From Calditrichota bacterium (GTDB lineage: Bacteria > Zhuqueibacterota > Zhuqueibacteria > Zhuqueibacterales > Geothermadaptataceae), in contig QQUE01000002.1 of assembly GCA_008501765.1 (NCBI GenBank), forward strand, positions 494,336 through 558,335: a stretch of DNA of 64,000 nt, read 5' to 3'. Positions 27,229-34,791 of this stretch are shown piece after piece. A program made the translations under genes and the position numbers. The notes beneath the pieces were generated by a model that searched no databases, was not told the DNA's origin, and saw nothing but the letters and a program-made list of their open reading frames with translations. The first letter of the stretch is position 1, and each line of letters begins with the position of its first letter.

Positions 27229-27266
27229 AAGCCCGGCCGTTTTGAACTGTCGGGCTTTTATATTTT
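27229..27266 (+). terminator. Terminator closing the sigma-factor operon
   Basis: AAGCCCG (27229-27235) pairs with CGGGCTT (27251-27257), extendable by a G-T and a C-G pair, followed by TTATATTTTT. It lies 20 bases after the last stop. Confidence 0.8.
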
Positions 27267-27496
27267 TAAGGGTATTTTCGACCGGATAAATCGGTTGCGT
27301 CTCGCCGTGTGAAACAGTATATTTACCGCTAAAATTCACGATTCAGCAACTTGAGTTTTTAATAAGCGCTCACTAATTTTACTGCACAGAATAGCCCCCA
27401 ATAAATCTGTTTTACTTAATGTTGAATTGGCGCAATTTCTTAAAAGCGAACCGGGATTATTCCCCACAAATACAATTCTAATTTCGGAGCACTCAA

Positions 27497-28483
27497 ATGA
27501 AAAAAATAAAGGTAGGTGTTTTGGGCACAGGGCATCTCGGCCGCTTGCATACGATATTATTCAAACAGGTTGAAAATGCTGAGCTTGCCGGTATTTATGA
27601 CGTCGATCAAAATCGGGCTTTTGAAGTCGCAGAAGAGGCCGGCTGCCATGTTTTCCCCGACTACGAATCGATGATAAATGAAGTTGATGCCATCAATATC
27701 GTTGTTCCGACTACATACCATTTTGAGGCCGCACACGCTGCATTGCAGGCCGGAAAACACCTGTTTATTGAAAAACCGATTACCACGACCATCGAACAGG
27801 CCCAGGCTCTAATTGAATTAGCTGACAAAAAAGACCTGCTCATTCAAGTTGGACATATTGAACGTTTCAACCAGGCTATGCGCGCCTTGAACACCATCGA
27901 AGTCGCACCAAAATTTATCGAGTCGCACCGGCTTTCGACTTTTAATCCACGCGGAACTGATGTCGCCGTCGTGCTCGACCTAATGATTCACGATATCGAT
28001 ATAATTTTAAGTTTGGTGGACAGCCCGGTCAAAAAAATCGATGCCAACGGTGTCGCCGTTATTTCCACAGAAGTGGACATCGCCAATGCGCGAATCACCT
28101 TCGAGAATGGTTGCGTGGCTAATGTGACCGCCAGCCGGATCAGCCAGAAACAAATGCGCAAAATGCGTGTTTTTGAAAGAGATAATTATATTTCAATCGA
28201 CTTCTTGCAGGGTATTACCGAGAGGTTTCAACTTGTCGCCGACAGCCAGCTATCGGCCGAAAATTCAGCTATGATAATGGGCACCCTCGAAGGCGAAAAA
28301 ACTCGGCACATTCAATATGAACGATTGACAGCGCCGGAAGGTAATGCGTTGCAAATGGAGCTGCAAACATTTGTTAATTCGATTCAAGATAATTCCACCC
28401 CTCACGTAACCGCACTCGACGGCAGCCGGGCACTTAAAATAGCCAGCCAGATCACAGATATAATATCTAAAAATCAAATTTAA
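27497..28483 (+). CDS. Gfo/Idh/MocA family NAD(P)-dependent oxidoreductase
   Basis: The protein has 328 residues. An N-terminal Rossmann fold (GVLGTGHLGRLHT, residues 7-19) precedes the family catalytic motif EKP (92-94) in FIEKPITT. GHIERFNQA and a C-terminal alpha/beta substrate domain follow, with IHDIDIILSL providing the typical Asp/His pair. Such enzymes oxidise or reduce sugar nucleotides or cyclitols. It precedes lpxB, the DUF374 acyltransferase and lpxK with no gaps, so it probably serves lipid A synthesis, possibly a sugar-nucleotide oxidation that lets lipid A carry amide-linked chains (GnnA-like); that assignment is inference. GGAG precedes the ATG. Confidence 0.85.
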   Translation: MKKIKVGVLGTGHLGRLHTILFKQVENAELAGIYDVDQNRAFEVAEEAGCHVFPDYESMINEVDAINIVVPTTYHFEAAHAALQAGKHLFIEKPITTTIEQAQALIELADKKDLLIQVGHIERFNQAMRALNTIEVAPKFIESHRLSTFNPRGTDVAVVLDLMIHDIDIILSLVDSPVKKIDANGVAVISTEVDIANARITFENGCVANVTASRISQKQMRKMRVFERDNYISIDFLQGITERFQLVADSQLSAENSAMIMGTLEGEKTRHIQYERLTAPEGNALQMELQTFVNSIQDNSTPHVTALDGSRALKIASQITDIISKNQI

Positions 28484-28486
28484 AAA

Positions 28487-29641
28487 GTGAAAAAAGAAAA
28501 ACGCAACCCCATTCTTTTTATCGCCGGAGAAGTCTCCGGCGATTTACATGGCTCACGCGTACTTCAGGCCCTCAAAAAAAACTACGCTGAACCAGAAATT
28601 TTTGGGATCGGCGGTCAATTAATGGCCGCCGAAGGAATGGAACAGCTCTACAACACCAAGCAAATGGCAATCCTCGGATTCACTGAAGTTATCCGGCACT
28701 TGCCGTTTTTACACCGTGTTTTCCGCCGCCTGGAGAAAGAAATCCAGCTCAGAAAACCGGCCTGCGCGGTGCTCATCGATTATCCGGGATTTAACCTGCG
28801 ATTGGCTAAAATATTAAAAAAATACGACATCCCGATTCTCTGGTACATTGCCCCGCAAGTTTGGGCGTGGCATAAAAGCCGTATCAAACAAATGGCCCAC
28901 CTCATCGATCACCTTGCAGTCGTTTTTCCCTTCGAAGTTTCGTTATTTCAGGATGCCGGATTGCCCACAACTTTTGTCGGCCACCCGCTTCTCGAAGGGC
29001 TCCGGCCTGAGTTTTCCAAAGCGGATTTTCTGCAAAAACTTAAATTTGAACCTGAAAATAAAATTCTGGGGCTTCTTCCCGGCAGCAGAAAACAGGAAGT
29101 TGAACGCTTACTACCGGATATGCTCGAGACCTCCCAACTTGTTGCCAACCGATTGCCGGGGACTCAATTTGTCATCGCGCAATCACCCAATTTGCCGGAT
29201 TCATTTTACCGGGAGCAAATCGACAAATTTGATGCATTGCCAATAAATCTGATCCAACATGCAACTTATTCAATAATGAAATTCAGCACAGCTTGTGTGG
29301 TGGCTTCCGGTACGGCGACGCTGGAAACCGGGTGTTTTGCCACACCCATGGCTATCGTTTACCGTGTTTCGCCTCTGACCTACGCCATCGGGAAACGCCT
29401 GATCCAACTTAAAAATATCGGTTTGGTCAACATTGTTGCGGGGGAGGAAGTTGTGCCCGAGTTTGTTCAACGTGAATTCAAACCACAAATTGTTGCCAAC
29501 TATATAAAAAACCTACTGAGTGATGCTCAAAGCAGGCAGGAGATTTCAGAAATACTTTCCACAGTTCGCGCCAAGTTAGGTGATGTCGGAGCTTCAGGAA
29601 AAGTCGCCAATTTAATTGCGGAGCTGGCATGGCGGCAATAA
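28487..29641 (+). CDS. lpxB: Lipid-A-disaccharide synthase LpxB
   Basis: The protein has 384 residues. It shows the LpxB signature GEVSGDLHG (residues 14-22), then IFGIGGQLMAAEGMEQLY, AVLIDYPGFNLRLAK, WYIAPQVWAWHKSRIK, FVGHPLLEG and the C-terminal ASGTATLETGCFATPMAIVYRVSPLTY. It joins UDP-2,3-diacylglucosamine with lipid X to make the lipid A disaccharide at the inner-membrane face. Start is a GTG three bases after the previous stop with no strong ribosome-binding site, which suggests coupling to upstream translation. The 3' end overlaps the next gene by 13 bases. Confidence 0.96.
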   Translation: MKKEKRNPILFIAGEVSGDLHGSRVLQALKKNYAEPEIFGIGGQLMAAEGMEQLYNTKQMAILGFTEVIRHLPFLHRVFRRLEKEIQLRKPACAVLIDYPGFNLRLAKILKKYDIPILWYIAPQVWAWHKSRIKQMAHLIDHLAVVFPFEVSLFQDAGLPTTFVGHPLLEGLRPEFSKADFLQKLKFEPENKILGLLPGSRKQEVERLLPDMLETSQLVANRLPGTQFVIAQSPNLPDSFYREQIDKFDALPINLIQHATYSIMKFSTACVVASGTATLETGCFATPMAIVYRVSPLTYAIGKRLIQLKNIGLVNIVAGEEVVPEFVQREFKPQIVANYIKNLLSDAQSRQEISEILSTVRAKLGDVGASGKVANLIAELAWRQ

Positions 29642-30288
29642 AAAATCGCATTATTTTTCTCATAACACAAACGCTGGGCAGCTTTTTTATCCGCATGCTG
29701 GGGAAAACTGCGCGCATTACGGTTCAGGGACGTGAACATTATGAATGGCTGATGCATGAAAATAAACGGTTTATTTTTTGTATTTGGCACGGCCGAATTC
29801 TAATTCCAATTTATTTGCACCAAAATGAACAAATTGTGGCGATGGTCAGCCAGCACCGTGATGGGGAAATCATTGCGAGAATATTAACACAACTGGGCTT
29901 TAAAACTGTTCGTGGCTCGAGCACCCGCGGCGGGCAGCGGGCAGCGATCGACATGATTCGGGCGCTGCGTTCCGGTTCACCTGGAGCTATAATGCCCGAT
30001 GGACCAACCGGGCCTCGGCATATATTTAAACCCGGAACGATAACAATCGCGCAGAAAGCCGGAGCCTATATTTTACCTTTCACTTTCAGCGCGCAAAAAG
30101 CAATCACTTTCAAATCGTGGGACCGATTCACTATCTGGTGGCCGTTCAGCCGCTGCCTGGCGCTTTATGGGGAACCGGTTCCTGTGCCCGCCAAAACCTC
30201 AGCAGATGAGTTTGAACAATACAAAAATAAAATTGAGAAAAAAATGATTGAACTGGAAGAGTTTGCCGATGCCTTTTTTCGAGAATAA
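29629..30288 (+). CDS. DUF374 lysophospholipid acyltransferase-like protein
   Basis: The protein has 219 residues with an N-terminal membrane segment. FCIWHGRILIPIYLH and VSQHRDGEIIARIL match DUF374, followed by RGSSTRGGQRAA and MPDGPTGPRHIFKPGT, the LPLAT-like acceptor-binding blocks. DUF374 proteins are distant relatives of the LpxL/LpxM lipid A acyltransferases and often lie beside lpxK or waaA. A role in adding an acyl or other group to lipid A or Kdo-lipid is likely but unproven. Reading frames overlap lpxB by 13 bases and lpxK by 20 bases. Confidence 0.85.
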   Translation: MAAIKNRIIFLITQTLGSFFIRMLGKTARITVQGREHYEWLMHENKRFIFCIWHGRILIPIYLHQNEQIVAMVSQHRDGEIIARILTQLGFKTVRGSSTRGGQRAAIDMIRALRSGSPGAIMPDGPTGPRHIFKPGTITIAQKAGAYILPFTFSAQKAITFKSWDRFTIWWPFSRCLALYGEPVPVPAKTSADEFEQYKNKIEKKMIELEEFADAFFRE

Positions 30289-31330
30289 AATTTGGCGTAT
30301 AGCCTTCTGGCCGCTCTCCTTTGTGATGCTTGTCATCTCATATATTCGAAATAAACTGTATGACTATCATGTTTTTCGCTCTTATAAGATTGATGCGCAC
30401 GTTATTAGCGTAGGAAATATAAGCGTCGGAGGAACAGGTAAAACACCGGTTATTTTAGCACTGGCCGAATCTTTAAAATCAAAAAATACAAGTGTGGCCA
30501 TATTATCCCGCGGTTACGGCCGGCAATCATCTGGAATTCTGATAGTATCACATGGTGAGGGCCCTCTTTGTGATGTGCACCAAGCTGGCGATGAGCCTTT
30601 TTTCCTGGCGACACAATTGCCGGATATTCCGGTCGTTGTAGCTGAGAACCGGGTTGCAGGCGGCAAACTTTTATGTGAAAAATATAATCCAACGATTGTT
30701 TTACTCGATGACGGTTTTCAACACCGACGATTGCAGCGTGATCTGGATATTGTATTAATTGATTTAAACCGCCTCAATCGGAACAAAAGCCTGCTGCCTG
30801 CGGGGCCCTACCGTGAAGGAATATTTAGCTTGAAAAGAGCCCAGAACATATTGTACTTAAACCAAAATCATGACACGAAAATTTTATTGAAAAAACTTCG
30901 CAAAAAGACGAAAGGTCGTTTTTTCAGAGCCGATATTACCTCCAGGCAGCTTTGGCACCCGGAAACCGGGGCACTCGTAGACATTTCATTTCTCACACAC
31001 AAGAAGATAATGGTAATTTGTGGGATTGGGCAACCGGCCCGACTGCGAGTAACTCTTGATTTTCACGAAGCGGACATAACCGCATTTTTGGATTTTAAAG
31101 ACCACCATTACTACACAGATCATGAAATGACTGCTTTGATAAATAAATTTAACAATTCAGGTGCCGAGCTATTAATTACAACAGCAAAAGACTGGGTAAA
31201 ATTGAAAGATAACTCAAAATTCAGGCAGCTTCCTGTTTATATCCCCGAACACAAAGCCAGTTTTGCACCGGATTTCATCGAGGGGATTTTGGAACATTGC
31301 TCGCTAAGAAAATCACCGGATAACGGTTAA
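30269..31330 (+). CDS. lpxK: Tetraacyldisaccharide 4'-kinase LpxK
   Basis: The protein has 353 residues. A membrane segment at about 10-28 anchors it. The P-loop is GNISVGGTGKTP (49-60), followed by AILSRGYGR (77-85), the LLDDGFQHRRLQRDLDIVLID block and LPAGPYREG. These are standard LpxK motifs; the enzyme phosphorylates the 4' position of the lipid A disaccharide with ATP. The start at 30269 has GGAAGAG 7 bases upstream; the TTG at 30248 is less likely. It is the last gene of the lipid A operon. Confidence 0.95.
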   Translation: MPFFENKIWRIAFWPLSFVMLVISYIRNKLYDYHVFRSYKIDAHVISVGNISVGGTGKTPVILALAESLKSKNTSVAILSRGYGRQSSGILIVSHGEGPLCDVHQAGDEPFFLATQLPDIPVVVAENRVAGGKLLCEKYNPTIVLLDDGFQHRRLQRDLDIVLIDLNRLNRNKSLLPAGPYREGIFSLKRAQNILYLNQNHDTKILLKKLRKKTKGRFFRADITSRQLWHPETGALVDISFLTHKKIMVICGIGQPARLRVTLDFHEADITAFLDFKDHHYYTDHEMTALINKFNNSGAELLITTAKDWVKLKDNSKFRQLPVYIPEHKASFAPDFIEGILEHCSLRKSPDNG

Positions 31331-31531
31331 AAACAAGGAGTTAAAATTCAGGAAAACAAATACTTCTTGCAAGACGAGAGGTAATTTTGTATAATATTCG
31401 AGGTTTTTTTTAAATATTTTCAATCCATAATCTGCATTGAAACATTTATATTCTACTTATTTTACAGTTTAACAAATCTAACAGCCCTAAAAAAATGACT
31501 TTCGGACTCTTTTTAAAGTGGAGCCTTCCTG

Positions 31532-32911
31532 GTGAGTAACAATCTGAAGTACTCCATCCTCGTTGTGGACGACGACAAAAACATCGCTAAAATGATCGAG
31601 ATTAATTTACGGAAAACGAAATTGTACGATATCAAAACGGCAAGCAGTGGCGAGGCCTGCCTGAAGATGATTCGAGAAGAAATACCCGACCTCGTTCTGC
31701 TTGATATTCAAATGCCGGGGATAGATGGTATTGAGACACTTAAGCGCATTCGTGATCTCGATCCAAGAATACCTGCCGTCATGATGTCAGCCCATGGTTC
31801 CATTGAAAAAGCTGTACAGTCGATGAAGCTTGGTGCACACGACTTTATTTCAAAACCCTTTGCCAGCGATCGTCTGTTGGTTACAGTTAAAAATGCAATA
31901 ATGACCAGTTCTTTACAAAAAGAAGTCGACAACCTCAGAAGTGAATTGCGTAGCCGGTTCAATTTTGCCAACATTGTCGGGCATAGCGGTAAAATGCAGG
32001 AAGTATTTCGCTCCCTCGAAAAGATAATTGAAAGCAATATTACTGTATTGATACATGGCGAAAGTGGCACGGGAAAGGAGCTCATCGCTCGTGCTATTCA
32101 TTTTCAAAGTAAAAAACGCTCAAGCAAACCATTTATTGCGGTAAATTGTTCAGCTCTCCCGGATTCACTGCTTGAAAGTGAATTGTTTGGCCATGAAAAA
32201 GGCGCTTTTACCGGGGCATCAGGTAAACGTATGGGTAAATTCGAGGCGGCAAATGGTGGCACAATATTCCTCGATGAGATCGGTTTAATGTCGCAAATGA
32301 CGCAATCAAAACTACTTCGTGTACTGCAGGAACGGGAATTTGAACGTGTTGGAGGCAATGAACTGGTAAAAGTGGATGTGCGTGTTATCTCAGCCACGAA
32401 TGTGGATTTGGAAGATGCCGTTAAAAAAGGATCCTTTCGGGAGGATTTGTACTATCGAATATCTGTATTTCCAATAACATTGCCAGCCTTGCGTGAACGC
32501 AAAGAAGACATTCCGCTTCTGGCAGCCCACTTTCTTGAGAAATATACACAGCAGGAAGAAAAAGCCATCGACGGCATAGCTCCGGATGCTCTGGAATTGT
32601 TGATATCTTACAGTTGGCCTGGCAATGTTCGTGAATTGGAAAATGCCATGGAGCGTGCCGTTTTAATGGCGAGCACCAACGAGATTTCCCCCAAAGACCT
32701 CCCCAATTCGATTCGCTCCATCGGAGAAAAACGCATCATTGAAAAAGATTCAACCCTGTCGAGTTGGATTGAAAAACTTGAAGAAGAGGCTCTCAAACAG
32801 GCTTTGCTGGAATGCGAGGGCAATATATCACAGACAGCGAAAAAACTTGGCATCGGCCGAGCGACGATTTATCGAAAAGCAAAAAAATATGGCCTACCGA
32901 TGATGAAATAG
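31532..32911 (+). CDS. Sigma-54-dependent response regulator (NtrC family)
   Basis: The protein has 459 residues. The receiver domain is complete: acidic cluster VVDDD (11-15), phospho-acceptor Asp58 in LVLLDIQMPG, Ser86 in VMMSAHG and Lys108 in SKPF. The AAA+ domain has Walker A GESGTGKE (176-183), the sigma-54 contact loop GAFTGA (224-229) and Walker B GTIFLDEI (243-250). A Fis-type helix-turn-helix ends the protein (GNISQTAKKLGIGRATIYRKAKKYG). It should activate sigma-54 promoters when phosphorylated. No histidine kinase is adjacent. Start is a GTG preceded by GGAG. It is the first gene of the signalling block, but a terminator separates it from the next. Confidence 0.95.
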   Translation: MSNNLKYSILVVDDDKNIAKMIEINLRKTKLYDIKTASSGEACLKMIREEIPDLVLLDIQMPGIDGIETLKRIRDLDPRIPAVMMSAHGSIEKAVQSMKLGAHDFISKPFASDRLLVTVKNAIMTSSLQKEVDNLRSELRSRFNFANIVGHSGKMQEVFRSLEKIIESNITVLIHGESGTGKELIARAIHFQSKKRSSKPFIAVNCSALPDSLLESELFGHEKGAFTGASGKRMGKFEAANGGTIFLDEIGLMSQMTQSKLLRVLQEREFERVGGNELVKVDVRVISATNVDLEDAVKKGSFREDLYYRISVFPITLPALRERKEDIPLLAAHFLEKYTQQEEKAIDGIAPDALELLISYSWPGNVRELENAMERAVLMASTNEISPKDLPNSIRSIGEKRIIEKDSTLSSWIEKLEEEALKQALLECEGNISQTAKKLGIGRATIYRKAKKYGLPMMK

Positions 32912-32935
32912 ATTTCAATTTTGTACGAAAACCTG

Positions 32936-32968
32936 AAAGCCGGATATGTTATATTCCGGCTTTTTTTG
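32936..32968 (+). terminator. Terminator after the sigma-54 regulator
   Basis: AAGCCGGA (32937-32944) and TCCGGCTT (32955-32962) form an 8-bp stem with a 10-base loop followed by seven T residues. It lies 26 bases after the stop codon. Confidence 0.85.
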
Positions 32969-33187
32969 TCATAAAATGCCCTGTTCTGCAACACACCAAT
33001 CTCACTTTGAAACACTCTGTCCCACCAGCCAACTTTTTAATTATTAGCCACTAGTCCCCCTAATTTCCTTCGTCATGCCTTGCTTCCCACCTAATATTAT
33101 TCCAATTTGAAACATGGTATAGCGTTTGCACTAAAGTTCACAATAATTAATCCACGGGGTAACAACAATAACCAGAGAACAGCACGA

Positions 33188-34300
33188 ATGAAAAAGACAA
33201 ACCTTGGTATTCTTATACCAAAAATCTGCGACAGTACGTACTCACAATCCGATCTTTATCAATTTGTAAATTTAGTGCAAAAAATTTCCTTAAGTTATTT
33301 AAAGTACCAGGAAGTAATTGGCAAACATATTCGTTGGGAGCGACGCGAGAGAAATTCAGAACTGGAAGATATGGCCATCGATTGCGTGGCAGGTCTATTT
33401 ATGCGAAATGACGAAAACGAATTTGTCCAGCTCAAGCGGTATTTCGAACCTCATTTAATGGAAACACCCGCACCAAATGATGAAGAACTCCTCATTTTAC
33501 TCCGCCGTTTGGCAATCAAAAAGACGAAACAAGAGCTTTCCCGCATTTTTAAAGAACGCGATCCGGAAGGTGCCAAAATTATTAGAAACATTCGGGTAGC
33601 CGTTAAAAACTCCGATGATTTTGGCACCTTCCGTGAAATGGGCCGTGAATACATTTATTTTCAACCCGAGGTGCTTGAACCTATAAGTGAGTATAATTGC
33701 ACGACAGTCTATGCCAATTCACCTGATGAAACGCCAGACAACGAATATTTGAGAAAAGATCAACCGACAATTCCTGAAAAGACGTTGCGCGATCTGTATT
33801 TGGAAGATTATACACCAAAAGATCATGTATCAACAAGCATCCGAAAAATGCTCCGTGTTACAGCAGAAGAAGAAAAATTTCAAAACTGCCTGCCAACCGA
33901 TGCCATTGCACGTCTCATTCGTTATACCAATTTCGAAGTTGTACGATCAAAACTTGTTGCTCAAATCGAAGTTGATTCACCCCTTGACTACGTTCGCATG
34001 AAAGAAATCGAAGAAGCCAAACGCAATGTATTAGTCAAAATCAAATCGAAAATACAAGTTCAATATGTTCGTTCTTTTAAAATTAGCGAGGAAAAAGGCG
34101 AAATATATTACCGGACATTGGCCGATGTACTCGACGATATCACACACAATAAAAAGATTGAAAGCTATTACCGTCACCTGCGAAAATATGTGCCTGAATT
34201 AACGCAAAAACAATATCGCAGCGATGAGCGAACAATTTTTGAATATTTGGGTAAACTAACCAAAAAGTGGTTTCGGGAGTATCTCAAAGATTTACTTTGA
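33188..34300 (+). CDS. Unrecognised 370-residue cytoplasmic protein, possibly sigma-factor-like
   Basis: I do not recognise this family. It has no signal peptide or membrane helix and is highly charged and helical. The stretch SELEDMAIDCVAGLFMRND (about residues 59-77) faintly resembles the ELEDLxQDVFxxLW pattern of sigma-70 region 2. The C-terminus (TQKQYRSDERTIFEYLGKLTKKWFREYL) could be a DNA-binding helical bundle. The next small gene has an HxxxCxxC zinc motif like those of anti-sigma factors, giving a sigma/anti-sigma-like pair, which is the main reason to consider this reading. I chose the ATG at 33188; an in-frame ATG at 33107 would add a 27-residue, low-complexity tail. Confident that it is coding, not of its role. 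Confidence 0.6.
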   Translation: MKKTNLGILIPKICDSTYSQSDLYQFVNLVQKISLSYLKYQEVIGKHIRWERRERNSELEDMAIDCVAGLFMRNDENEFVQLKRYFEPHLMETPAPNDEELLILLRRLAIKKTKQELSRIFKERDPEGAKIIRNIRVAVKNSDDFGTFREMGREYIYFQPEVLEPISEYNCTTVYANSPDETPDNEYLRKDQPTIPEKTLRDLYLEDYTPKDHVSTSIRKMLRVTAEEEKFQNCLPTDAIARLIRYTNFEVVRSKLVAQIEVDSPLDYVRMKEIEEAKRNVLVKIKSKIQVQYVRSFKISEEKGEIYYRTLADVLDDITHNKKIESYYRHLRKYVPELTQKQYRSDERTIFEYLGKLTKKWFREYLKDLL

Positions 34301-34310
34301 TTTTACAGTT

Positions 34311-34363
34311 AAGATTATGTATGTTTGTTGCAGGATGCAGTGTAAAAGGACATACATAATCTT
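34311..34363. repeat. Perfect 14-bp inverted repeat in a 74-base intergenic gap
   Basis: AAGATTATGTATGT (34311-34324) and its exact complement ACATACATAATCTT (34350-34363) flank a 25-base loop. It starts 11 bases after one stop codon and ends 11 bases before the next start codon. No T-run follows, so it is not a standard terminator. An mRNA hairpin limiting translation of the downstream zinc-finger gene, or an operator, are the likely readings. Confidence 0.7.
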
Positions 34364-34374
34364 TGTGTGATTGA

Positions 34375-34638
34375 ATGGATTCTTCTTACCAAGTCAAGCG
34401 CTTTCAAATAAACTGCCCGGCTTCCGAAGTCATTGAAAAAATTCTCCTGCAAGCATATAAAAATCCTGTGCTTATGCAGGTATTTGAAGAGCACTTTGTC
34501 TCTTGCTCCAGATGCCAAAAATTCGTGAAAAATATTCGTACATATTACGAAATATTGGAAGCTGAACTGGAAAAACCAATTTCTGCAAAAGTTGCCAGAT
34601 TCGCGGATTCACTTGGCACCGGATGTAAAAAATCATAA
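34375..34638 (+). CDS. Small zinc-finger protein, anti-sigma-like
   Basis: The protein has 87 residues, is soluble and has no membrane helix. The motif HFVSCSRCQKF (His45, Cys49, Cys52) is the HxxxCxxC core of zinc-binding anti-sigma domains, here within a helical region (VIEKILLQAYKNPVLMQVFEE before, NIRTYYEILEAEL after). Another cysteine lies in INCPASEV near the start. Such soluble zinc anti-sigma domains bind sigma factors directly. It follows the unrecognised 370-residue gene, which is the natural candidate partner. The start codon lies 11 bases after the strong hairpin, and no clear ribosome-binding site is seen, so translation may depend on that structure. Confidence 0.65.
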   Translation: MDSSYQVKRFQINCPASEVIEKILLQAYKNPVLMQVFEEHFVSCSRCQKFVKNIRTYYEILEAELEKPISAKVARFADSLGTGCKKS

Positions 34639-34791
34639 GATCAAATTCCTCAAAAATCAAAAATTCATCACATCCTGCTGATACCTTTCAACCACCGTTA
34701 TCCTTTTTCTCTTGACTGAGGCTGATAATTTTATTTAATTTGGACTCTTAAGCTCAAAATTTACTACTTACTGTTCGATAATAGCAGACAA

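Noticed and set aside
33107-33187. N-terminal extension of the 370-residue protein
   Set aside because: The added residues are low in complexity (GNNNNQRTAR) and unlike the rest. The ATG at 33188 is kept as the start.
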